The position numbers were made by a program, and so were the translations under genes. 9,135 nucleotides of DNA from an uncultured Eubacteriales bacterium (lineage in GTDB: Bacteria; Bacillota; Clostridia; Oscillospirales; CAG-382), in the NCBI GenBank assembly GCA_900548115.1, contig URJL01000062.1:1-9135 (forward strand), given 5' to 3'. The notes below the pieces were generated by a model. The model was not told the origin of the DNA. It made no database searches and worked only from the letters and a program-made list of their open reading frames with translations. Shown here piece by piece: positions 1 through 5,473 of the stretch. How positions within the stretch are numbered: position 1 is the stretch's first letter; every line of letters begins with the position of its first letter.

Positions 1-83
1 TGTTCGAAAATTTCCTGTTCGCCTGCCGTGAAGATAAATTCCTGACCGCAGTCCTTGCAGATTAAAGTCTTGTTCTCGTACAT
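1..83 (-). CDS. CxxC zinc-ribbon protein, N-terminal part (cut by window edge)
   Basis: The reverse strand reads ATG at 83-81 and stays open to the window edge, giving 27 residues that begin MYENKTLICKDCGQEFIF. The start is supported by a GAGGA ribosome binding site a few bases upstream. The C-K-D-C knuckle followed by GQEF-F-AGEQE is the opening of the small zinc-ribbon family (probable zinc-ribbon domain) common in Firmicutes, in which a second CxxC further on completes the metal site; that part is outside the window. Function in the family is not established; such proteins are small, soluble and probably bind zinc. It is transcribed away from mgtE from its own strong promoter. Confidence is high for the family and nil for a specific role. 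Confidence 0.8.
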   Translation of the reverse strand, partial: MYENKTLICKDCGQEFIFTAGEQEIFE

Positions 84-207
84 GTTTTTTCCTCGCTTTG
101 GAATAATAATAGATTTTGCCCCGAGCGGAATCGCACCGCCGCATTACTGCCACACTTGTGAAGGACGGAAAGGAATGAGGATCGTTTGGTGTCCGAACCG
201 TTCTCTG
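84..207 (-). other. Long 5' leader of the zinc-ribbon mRNA, unassigned structure
   Basis: This is the region between the predicted start site near 207 and the start codon at 83. It is richer in G+C than the AT-rich DNA to its right. It contains a small stem (GCGG/CCGC around 130-146) whose loop superficially resembles a tRNA T-arm, and a GGAC/GTCC pairing (around 164-202). The codons are not convincing for a conserved protein in any frame. I do not recognise a known riboswitch or T-box. The leader may be regulatory or simply untranslated. Confidence 0.4.
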
Positions 208-213
208 ATTATT

Positions 214-241
214 ATTATAGCATTGATTTTGCAAATGTCAA
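214..241 (-). promoter_or_regulatory. Consensus sigma-A promoter for the zinc-ribbon gene
   Basis: On the minus strand there is a perfect TTGACA (-35, 241-236), a 16-bp spacer and a perfect TATAAT (-10, 219-214), with TGC just before the -10, which is an extended -10 motif. Transcription would start near 207, about 125 nt before the ATG at 83. Both hexamers match consensus exactly, so strong expression is expected unless the leader is regulatory. Confidence 0.8.
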
Positions 242-328
242 GTATTTTTTTCGACTTGTTAAAAATGTTTATCATATTTTTCGCCATTTTTTGCCGATTC
301 GCACAAAAATTCGACCGAGCGTCTTTGC

Positions 329-364
329 ATTATGTGAAAAATGCCGCGATTTTTCATACATAAT
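329..364. repeat. AT-rich imperfect inverted repeat upstream of mgtE
   Basis: The left arm ATTATGTGAAAAAT (329-342) and right arm ATTTTTCATACATAAT (349-364) pair over 14 bp around a GCCGCG loop, with a 2-nt bulge (AT, 356-357) in the right arm. It has no U-tract outside the arms on either strand, so it is not a normal terminator. It lies about 50 bp upstream of the mgtE -35 and about 90 bp upstream of the zinc-ribbon -35, a position that suits an operator, but no regulator can be named. Confidence 0.55.
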
Positions 365-412
365 CTTCCCCCGAGGCATGGTTCGGCGGAAGAAAAAAAT
401 ATCGGGAAACGA

Positions 413-441
413 TTGAAAATTCAATTCAATTGTGGTAAAAT
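413..441 (+). promoter_or_regulatory. Extended -10 promoter for mgtE
   Basis: TTGAAA (413-418), a 17-bp spacer and TAAAAT (436-441), preceded by TGG (433-435) as an extended -10. The transcript would start near 448, leaving a leader of about 90 nt before the ATG at 537. The spacer holds a perfect 11-bp palindrome, CAATT-C-AATTG (422-432), between the two hexamers, which could serve as a repressor site; that role is inference. The remaining gene-free DNA between 242 and 412 shows only AT-rich sequence and the inverted repeat. Confidence 0.7.
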
Positions 442-475
442 ATGAAGTGCGGCTTTGTGCCGAACCATTTTATTT

Positions 476-532
476 AAAGGAGTGATACTTATTTTAGTAC
501 CCGGGCGACCATACTATCACAGAAGGAGTTAA
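476..532 (+). promoter_or_regulatory. mgtE leader with second ribosome binding site and possible 13-codon leader ORF
   Basis: An AAAGGAG (476-482) sits 8 nt before an ATT (491-493) that opens a 13-codon frame ending at TAA (530-532). The encoded residues would be (M)LVPGRPYYHRRS if ATT can initiate. A GTG at 482-484 is in the same frame but overlaps the ribosome binding site. The frame's stop overlaps the AAGGAGTT (523-530) that serves mgtE. The same stretch can fold through TAGTA (494-498, approximate) with TACTA (512-516). A short Pro-containing ORF before a magnesium transporter recalls the mgtL-type leader logic known from enterobacteria, but AUU starts are rare, so this is tentative. Confidence 0.3.
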
Positions 533-536
533 AACT

Positions 537-1928
537 ATGGAAGAAAAAATCAACGAAATCATTGACACCCTGATCGAGCTTTTGGAACAAAAGAAGTTTT
601 CCCAGCTCAAAGCACTCATCAATGAAATGATGCCGGCAGACCTTGCCCTTTTGTTCGAGGAGCTTGACAACAAAGATGCCGTCATCGTGTTCCGCCTGCT
701 CAGCAAAGAGCTTTCCGCCGAGACCTTCGCTTATCTCGACACCGACCGACAGCAGATGCTGATCCAAGCCATCAGCGATAAAGAGCTTCATGAAGTTCTC
801 GACCAGCTGTTTCTGGACGATACCGTCGATATCATCGAAGAAATGCCGGCGAATGTTGTTTCGCGAATATTAAACAACACCGACACGGAGACACGAAGAC
901 AGATCAACGAGCTTTTAAAATATCCCGAAGACAGCGCGGGAAGTATCATGACCGTCGAGTATGTGAACTTCCCGAAGACCATCACCGTCCGCGAAGCGAT
1001 CGAAAAGCTGCGCCGCGACGGCATCAACAAAGAAACGGTCTACACCTGTTACGTGACCGAAAACCGCCGCCTGATCGGTCTGGTCGAGGTCAGCACGATC
1101 CTTGCCTCCCCCGATGAGCAGATCATCGAAAACATCATGGAAACAAACGTCATTTCGGTTTCCACGCACGAGGACAAGGAAGTCGTGGCGCGCATGATCA
1201 ACAAATACGACTTTTACGCCCTTCCCGTCGTGGACAACGAAAACCGTCTTGTCGGTATCGTCACCATCGACGACGCCGTCGACGTCATCCAGGAGGAAAA
1301 CACCGAGGATATCTCGCGTATGGCGGCGATGGAGCCGATCGAGGAGAACTATTTCAAGACCTCGGTTCTTTCCCATGCAAAAAAGCGTATCGTTTGGCTG
1401 CTCATCCTGATGGTATCCGCCACCATAACGGGGATAGTGCTGCAATACTATGAGAACGCCATTTCCGCCGTTCCGATCTTGGTCAGCTGCATTCCGATGC
1501 TGATGGACACGGGCGGAAACAGCGGTTCGCAGTCGTCCACCATGATGATCCGCGGGCTTGCGCTCGACGAAATTCATTTTTCCGATATTTTCCGCGTCAT
1601 TTTCAAAGAATTCCGCATTTCGCTGATTGTCAGCACCGCACTTGCGGCGACCAACTTTGTGCGCATTCTTCTGATGGACAAAATCGGCATTCTGGGCGAC
1701 ACGAGCGGATACCCCGTTCCGCTCATCGCGGCGATCGTTTCCTTCTCGCTGCTTCTGATCGTCATCATCGCAAAATTCATCGGCTGCACCCTTCCCCTGC
1801 TCGCCAACAAAGCGGGACTTGACCCCGCGCTCATGGCGTCCCCGCTCATCACAACCCTTGTGGACGCGTGCGCGGTGGTTCTTTATTTCAAAATCGCGAC
1901 AAGCGTTTTGCATATATCGCTGTTGTGA
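537..1928 (+). CDS. mgtE: MgtE family magnesium transporter with CBS pair
   Basis: This 463-residue protein is a full-length MgtE, a dimeric Mg2+ channel/transporter of the cytoplasmic membrane. Residues about 1-130 form the acidic, helical MgtE N domain. Residues about 132-255 are two CBS domains, which in this family sense intracellular Mg2+ and close the pore. From about 284 onward there are roughly five membrane helices. The family signature is clear: TGGNSGSQS followed by an RGLAL segment at about 324-342, and LDPALMASPLITTLVD near the C-terminus, where D443 matches the conserved pore aspartate of the last helix. The start at 537 is fixed by AAGGAGTT with good spacing. It is monocistronic, with its own promoter and a strong terminator immediately after. 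Length and motifs are normal for the family. Some homologues also carry Co2+; that cannot be judged here. Confidence 0.96.
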   Translation: MEEKINEIIDTLIELLEQKKFSQLKALINEMMPADLALLFEELDNKDAVIVFRLLSKELSAETFAYLDTDRQQMLIQAISDKELHEVLDQLFLDDTVDIIEEMPANVVSRILNNTDTETRRQINELLKYPEDSAGSIMTVEYVNFPKTITVREAIEKLRRDGINKETVYTCYVTENRRLIGLVEVSTILASPDEQIIENIMETNVISVSTHEDKEVVARMINKYDFYALPVVDNENRLVGIVTIDDAVDVIQEENTEDISRMAAMEPIEENYFKTSVLSHAKKRIVWLLILMVSATITGIVLQYYENAISAVPILVSCIPMLMDTGGNSGSQSSTMMIRGLALDEIHFSDIFRVIFKEFRISLIVSTALAATNFVRILLMDKIGILGDTSGYPVPLIAAIVSFSLLLIVIIAKFIGCTLPLLANKAGLDPALMASPLITTLVDACAVVLYFKIATSVLHISLL

Positions 1929-1942
1929 CCCTCAAAAACTGC

Positions 1943-1978
1943 GTGCGGAAGAACCCTTTCGGTTCTTCCGCACTTTTT
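1943..1978 (+). terminator. Rho-independent terminator of mgtE, probably bidirectional
   Basis: A perfect 13-bp stem, GTGCGGAAGAACC (1943-1955) with GGTTCTTCCGCAC (1961-1973), has a CTTTC loop and is followed by TTTTT (1974-1978). On the opposite strand the same hairpin is followed, after 4 nt, by TTTTT (complement of 1934-1938), so it can also stop the convergent AraC-family transcript that ends at 1991. Confidence 0.95.
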
Positions 1979-1990
1979 CTTTCGTCAATT

Positions 1991-2746
1991 TCACTTTTTA
2001 AATTCCGACGGGGTGTGCCCCGTCTTCTTTTTTATCACGGTGCTGAAATATTTTTGATTGTCAAAGCCGCAATTCTCCGCCGTCTCCTCGACCGAATAAT
2101 AGCCCGAGCGCAAAAGCTCGACCGCGTGGGCGATCTTCAGATCGTTTATATAAAGAAGCGGCGTTGTGCCGAAGGCGCGGACGAATTTTTTGCGGAAATA
2201 CGTATCGCTCATGTTTGCCATTTTCGCAAGCGTCCCGACCGCAAGATTTTTGTCGGTGTAATGCTCGTGAATATACTCGGTCACTTCCTCCATCTTGCCC
2301 GCGAAGGGGTCGAAGCGCTGTTCGGATTTTTGGCAAAAAAGACGGTACAGCAGCTTATAAAACTCTGCGGCGCACTCGTAACGGTAGCCGGGCTGTTTTT
2401 TGGTCCATGCAGAATAAAGCGTTCGGAATTTTCGCTCGCAATACGCGGTGTCGAGCGGTTTTAACACCTCCATATCGTATTTTTCGCCGTCGAAAAGCGT
2501 GAAATGAACAACGTACACCTCCTCGTTTTCCGCGTCGATCCGATAGTCAAACCCTTTCGGCACAAAGGCGATCTCGCCTGCATTTACGTGCCTTTCGACC
2601 CCTCCGTGCGAAAAGATCGCCCCGCCGCGAACGCGAAAGGAAAGCGCGTTGAATTCACGCGGAGCGGCGTAAGCATGGCTCTGCTCCCAATTCAGGTGCA
2701 AAACCGAAAGTATTTCGATTTTAAGATCGGGATTATCAAAAAACAT
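1991..2746 (-). CDS. AraC family transcriptional regulator (cupin sensor + double HTH)
   Basis: A 251-residue regulator starting MFFDNPDLK, with the ATG at 2746-2744. An in-frame upstream ATG at 2779 is rejected because it lies at or upstream of the predicted transcription start; TAAGGAG (2763-2757) serves the ATG at 2746. Residues about 20-100 look like the cupin-type ligand pocket of this family (HVNAGEIAFVPKGFDYRI). The last 99 residues (from about 153) are the AraC DNA-binding domain: the first helix-turn-helix at about 167-190 and the second ending in the signature GFDNQKYFSTVIKKKTGHTP. Such two-domain regulators usually bind a small sugar-type inducer in the cytoplasm and activate a neighbouring catabolic operon. 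It is divergent from the five-gene operon and shares its control region, so it is the likely regulator of that operon and perhaps of itself. The inducer is unknown. Confidence 0.93.
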   Translation of the reverse strand: MFFDNPDLKIEILSVLHLNWEQSHAYAAPREFNALSFRVRGGAIFSHGGVERHVNAGEIAFVPKGFDYRIDAENEEVYVVHFTLFDGEKYDMEVLKPLDTAYCERKFRTLYSAWTKKQPGYRYECAAEFYKLLYRLFCQKSEQRFDPFAGKMEEVTEYIHEHYTDKNLAVGTLAKMANMSDTYFRKKFVRAFGTTPLLYINDLKIAHAVELLRSGYYSVEETAENCGFDNQKYFSTVIKKKTGHTPSEFKK

Positions 2747-2768
2747 TCCGCATCCACTCCTTACAACC

Positions 2769-2796
2769 ATTATACACACTCGTGTTCGGCTGTCAA
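2769..2796 (-). promoter_or_regulatory. Consensus sigma-A promoter for the AraC-family gene
   Basis: On the minus strand, a perfect TTGACA (2796-2791), 16-bp spacer and perfect TATAAT (2774-2769). The start would fall near 2762, leaving a very short leader that begins at about the TAAGGAG ribosome binding site. One TGTTCGG copy (2783-2789) sits inside the spacer, which would allow autoregulation by a bound protein. Confidence 0.75.
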
Positions 2797-2832
2797 GGTT
2801 TTGTTCGGAAATTTATACTTTTTATGCGGAAC
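2783..2832 (+). repeat. Spaced direct repeats, candidate AraC-type half-sites
   Basis: TGTTCGG occurs at 2783-2789 and again at 2802-2808, exactly 19 bp apart. A weaker copy, TATGCGGAA (2823-2831), matches 7 of 9 bases of TGTTCGGAA and follows 21 bp after the second. Same-strand repeats about two helical turns apart are the usual binding pattern of AraC-family activators. The rightmost copy ends about 8 bp before the operon -35 (2839), a place from which an activator could touch RNA polymerase. The pattern is seen; the function is inferred. Confidence 0.45.
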
Positions 2833-2838
2833 TTTGGG

Positions 2839-2867
2839 TTGTGAAAGAAAAAGGCTTATGATAAAAT
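2839..2867 (+). promoter_or_regulatory. Promoter of the five-gene operon
   Basis: TTGTGA (2839-2844, four of six consensus bases), a 17-bp spacer, then TAAAAT (2862-2867) with TGA just before it, an extended -10. Start of transcription is expected near 2874. The weak -35 and good -10 fit an activator-dependent promoter. Confidence 0.65.
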
Positions 2868-2880
2868 GACAGAAAAGAGG

Positions 2881-2897
2881 GCGTTTTGCCCAAACGC
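2881..2897 (+). other. Small hairpin at the 5' end of the operon mRNA
   Basis: GCGTTT (2881-2886) and AAACGC (2892-2897) pair perfectly around TGCCC. An alternative GGGC/GCCC pairing (2879-2891) is mutually exclusive with it. It would lie a few bases from the predicted 5' end of the transcript and about 34 nt before the first start codon, where it may protect the mRNA from decay. Confidence 0.35.
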
Positions 2898-2930
2898 ATC
2901 AAAAACGAAAACGAAAGGATCGGAAGAAAC

Positions 2931-3968
2931 ATGAGTATCCGACACACTGCCGTAAGCTATTACGGACTCAACTACGTCGAACACGCCGAGAAGGATTTTC
3001 TCGAAATGAAAGAGCACGGCTGCGACACCGTGATCCTCGCCCTGACCGAATTCGATATGGATTTTTGGTTTCCCAACATCAACAACATCGTGAAGGCGGC
3101 GCACAAGATCGGGCTGCGCGTTCTTTTGGACACATGGGGCATCGGAAAATACTTCGGCGGCGAACAGGTAAGTTTATTTTTACAGAACAACATCCATCAC
3201 CGCCAAGTCTCGGCTTACACGGGCGAGGTGCTCAACGCGGCGTGCTTCAACACCAATTCCTTCCGCGACTATTTCAAGGGGCTTTGTTTAAAGCTTGCGA
3301 AGAACACCGAAGCGGACGGCTTTTTCTGGGATGAACCGCATTACGCTTATCCGAAGGCATACGCGTCGATCACGGGCGGCGCGGGCGACGACTGGTCGTG
3401 CCGCTGTCCCGAATGCATGAAAAAGTTCGAAGCGTATTACGGCTACGAAATGCCGAAATTCATGAACGACGACGTGAAGCAGTTCCGCTGGCGGGAAGCG
3501 CTCTATACCCTCTCCGATACTTCGAAAGCGCTGAAGGATTATAATCCCAAGCTTGAGATCACCTGCTGCGTTCACGCAACGCTCAATTCCTATTACGTCA
3601 CCGAGCTTCGCGGCTACGACAACTGGGATATGGTCGCCGCCTGCCCTTATTTTGACGTTTTCTCGACGACGATCATCAACTGGAGCCTGCCCGAGAGCTT
3701 TTTCCGCGAGATAACCGAGCGGACCGTCGCCATGGCGAAGAAATACGGCAAGCAGTCGGAGCGCTGGATTATGGGCTACAACAAACGTCCCGACGATTTT
3801 TCGCAGATCGACAAGGTGGTGGACATGTACGAGGAATTGGGTGTCGACCGTCTTGCGACGTGGACCTATCGCGGCGGTTACGGAACAAGCGTTGCGGCAA
3901 AAGACCCGATCGAGCTTTGGGACAACATCGGCAGAAATTACAGACGCGTTTTGAAAAAAGAAAACTGA
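2931..3968 (+). CDS. Uncharacterised TIM-barrel, glycoside-hydrolase-like protein with WDEP and CxCxxC motifs
   Basis: A 345-residue protein with no signal peptide or membrane segment, so cytoplasmic. The start MSIRHTAVSYYGLNY at 2931 is preferred over a TTG frame opening at 2886, because AAAGGA/GGAAG precedes it and conserved-looking sequence starts there. The pattern of short strands and helices (CDTVILALTEFD, GLRVLLDTW, ADGFFWDEPH, ITCCVHA, WIMGYN, LATWTYRGG) suggests a (beta/alpha)8 barrel. W133-D134-E135-P136 lies at a strand end, where glycosidases of this fold place a catalytic acid. It is followed by C157-x-C159-P-x-C162 and KKFE, a Cys-rich insert seen after such an acidic motif in several unnamed glycosidase-like families; it might bind metal. 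I do not recognise a numbered family. First gene of the operon; 33 nt separate it from the SIS gene. A role in cleaving or rearranging a sugar is inferred from fold and neighbours only. Confidence 0.6.
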   Translation: MSIRHTAVSYYGLNYVEHAEKDFLEMKEHGCDTVILALTEFDMDFWFPNINNIVKAAHKIGLRVLLDTWGIGKYFGGEQVSLFLQNNIHHRQVSAYTGEVLNAACFNTNSFRDYFKGLCLKLAKNTEADGFFWDEPHYAYPKAYASITGGAGDDWSCRCPECMKKFEAYYGYEMPKFMNDDVKQFRWREALYTLSDTSKALKDYNPKLEITCCVHATLNSYYVTELRGYDNWDMVAACPYFDVFSTTIINWSLPESFFREITERTVAMAKKYGKQSERWIMGYNKRPDDFSQIDKVVDMYEELGVDRLATWTYRGGYGTSVAAKDPIELWDNIGRNYRRVLKKEN

Positions 3969-4001
3969 TTTTTGTTTTTTGATTTAGAAAGGAGAATCCG
4001 C

Positions 4002-4751
4002 ATGAACGATTTCGGTTATTTTGAGGCGCTGCTCGATAACTTTAAAAAGGTAAACGAGACGCAGGGCGAGAACATTCAAAAAGCGGCGAGCCTCATGGCA
4101 GACGCCATTGAAAAGGATCGGCTGATCAGCGTATACGGAGGAGGCGGTCACACGACGCTTCCCGTCGGCGAAATGTTCTTCCGCGCGGGCGGGCTTGCGT
4201 GCATCAATCCCGTAATGGAAACGGGGCTTTCGGTGTTCAATCAGGCGCTGAAATATCTGGAGCTTGAACGCACTGTAAACTACGGCGCGTCGATACTCAA
4301 ATATTACGATCTTCACGAGGGCGACGTGCTGATCATCTTCCACAACATCGGCATCAACCCCGCCACCATCGACGCCGCCATGGAAGCAAAAAAGCGCAAG
4401 GTCAAAATCATTGCCGTGTCCAGCACGGCATGGCAGACCGAAATGCCGAAGGATCATTTCATCCGTCACCCCAACAAGACCAATCTTTTCGACTATGCCG
4501 ACGTATGCATCGAGGATTTCAATCCCGTTGGCGACGCGGTCGTGACCGTTCCGGGGTTTGAAACGCCCATCGCCCCGACCTCGAACATCATTGATTTTTA
4601 CATCGCCCATCTTTTGGAGATTGAGACTGTTCGTCAGTGCGTCGAGCGCGGAATCAAGCCGCCCGTTTGGTCAAGCGCCAACACACCCGGGGGCGACGAA
4701 AAGAACAAGGCATATCTTGAAAAGTACAGACCGCGCGTAAAAATGCTGTAA
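4002..4751 (+). CDS. UPF0309-type SIS domain sugar isomerase-like protein
   Basis: A 249-residue cytoplasmic protein, the usual length for the family. The ATG at 4002 is chosen over an earlier in-frame start at 3972 because AGAAAGGAG lies 7 nt before it. Family marks include ETQGENIQKAASLMADAI at the N-terminus, EMFFRAGG (about 57-64), AMEAKKRKVKIIAVSS in the middle and the C-terminal PPVWSSANTPGGDEKN. SIS domains bind phosphosugars and catalyse isomerisation, or act as sensors. The binding loops are unusual here: the loop I remember as GSGHSH in relatives is GGGGHTT (46-52), and the SNSG loop is HNIG (114-117), losing the hydroxyl side chains that hold phosphate. The substrate may therefore not be a normal phosphosugar. 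In the operon it would act on a product of the glycosidase-like or oxidoreductase enzymes. The family call is firm; the reaction is unknown. Confidence 0.85.
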   Translation: MNDFGYFEALLDNFKKVNETQGENIQKAASLMADAIEKDRLISVYGGGGHTTLPVGEMFFRAGGLACINPVMETGLSVFNQALKYLELERTVNYGASILKYYDLHEGDVLIIFHNIGINPATIDAAMEAKKRKVKIIAVSSTAWQTEMPKDHFIRHPNKTNLFDYADVCIEDFNPVGDAVVTVPGFETPIAPTSNIIDFYIAHLLEIETVRQCVERGIKPPVWSSANTPGGDEKNKAYLEKYRPRVKML

Positions 4752-4774
4752 TATTCGGATTCGGAGGATGATTT

Positions 4775-5473
4775 ATGAACATACTTCAGGAAAAGCTGGA
4801 TTATCTGCTTTGCCGATACTCCCGTGAAGAAAAAGTGAGCTTAATCGATGAAAAGACCGCCGAAGTCGGCGGCAAAAAATATCCGATCCTCCCGTATCGA
4901 AACGAGAGACGGTTTATCGAGCTTCGAAACCTCGTGTGCGGCGGGACGCTTGAGGGCGTGAGCGTCATGCGCGTTTTCCGCATTGTCGAAAAGGACAAAG
5001 ACATTTTCGACGAGCTTTGCCGCGAGGCGGATATCTGCCGTTTTGTTTTGAACCGCAATATCGAATCGATCACGGTGATGCAAAACGACAACGTACTGAA
5101 CGCCATTGCCAAAGCGGAGGACGGGATCGTCTGCACAATCGAAATTGCCGCAACGCTTGAAAAAGGCGAAAAGCCGAAGGATAAGCACGAGATCATCGCC
5201 CGCCGCGGCACTGCCTGCGACGTGGTGGTTGACGCACAGCTCCGTCAGGAATCGATTTATTTCTTCGGAAAAGAAAACAAAGCCGTGACCGACGTTGATT
5301 TTGAGATCTTCGGTCTTTCGCCCGAGGACACGGCGACCGTTCGTTTCGCTTTCGGTCTTTCGGACAAAAAAGAACGGGAAGAAACGCAGAAAACGGCGGA
5401 CGCGCTTTGCACGCTCAAAAAGGCGGCAAAAGAATCCGCCGCGTGCGGTGAAAGGAAGGTGCTGATCGGATGA
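4775..5473 (+). CDS. Protein resembling a stand-alone Gfo/Idh/MocA C-terminal domain
   Basis: A 232-residue soluble protein with ribosome binding site GGAGGAT before the ATG. I do not recognise a named family. The stretch at about 85-150 (ADICRFVLNRNIESITVM, then DNVLNAIAKAEDGIVCTIEIAATL and HEIIARRGTACDVVVD) follows the usual run of the Gfo/Idh/MocA substrate-binding half: a D-x-x-RFLL-G helix, a strand V-SV, 'dD-A-A-l-f-dG-i-t-i-e' and a glycine turn in the sheet. The N-terminal nucleotide-binding fold is absent: the first 60 residues contain no glycine-rich loop and the protein is too short to hold it. Its stop codon overlaps the start of the following oxidoreductase (ATGA, 5470-5473), so the two are translationally coupled and may form a complex, with this one as a structural or substrate-binding partner. 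A degenerate duplicate is the alternative. The resemblance is by eye and needs a profile search. Confidence 0.5.
   Translation: MNILQEKLDYLLCRYSREEKVSLIDEKTAEVGGKKYPILPYRNERRFIELRNLVCGGTLEGVSVMRVFRIVEKDKDIFDELCREADICRFVLNRNIESITVMQNDNVLNAIAKAEDGIVCTIEIAATLEKGEKPKDKHEIIARRGTACDVVVDAQLRQESIYFFGKENKAVTDVDFEIFGLSPEDTATVRFAFGLSDKKEREETQKTADALCTLKKAAKESAACGERKVLIG

Noticed and set aside
125..150. tRNA-like T-arm on the minus strand (GCGG-loop-CCGC followed by CGGGGCA)
   Set aside because: No matching 5' acceptor strand (TGCCCCG), D-arm or anticodon arm within 80 nt upstream; the loop is also off consensus.
55..416. Two plus-strand open frames of 102 and 76 codons in the left intergenic region
   Set aside because: No ribosome binding site, low-complexity Phe/Ile-rich translation from AT-rich DNA, and overlap with the zinc-ribbon leader and promoter.
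915..1913. 332-codon open frame on the minus strand inside mgtE
   Set aside because: Antisense shadow of a clear MgtE; composition rich in His, Asp, Arg and Val, no domain, no ribosome binding site.
1868..2869. Plus-strand frames of 112-198 codons across the AraC-family gene
   Set aside because: They lie antisense to a regulator with complete domain signatures and run through the terminator or promoter region.
3984..4610. 208-codon open frame on the minus strand inside the SIS gene
   Set aside because: Antisense shadow of a strongly conserved UPF0309 protein, with no supporting signals.
5470..5473. ATGA overlap as evidence of a frameshift splitting one fused gene
   Set aside because: Both proteins have intact, sensible ends, and the downstream oxidoreductase begins with a proper Rossmann strand, so coupling of two genes is the simpler reading.
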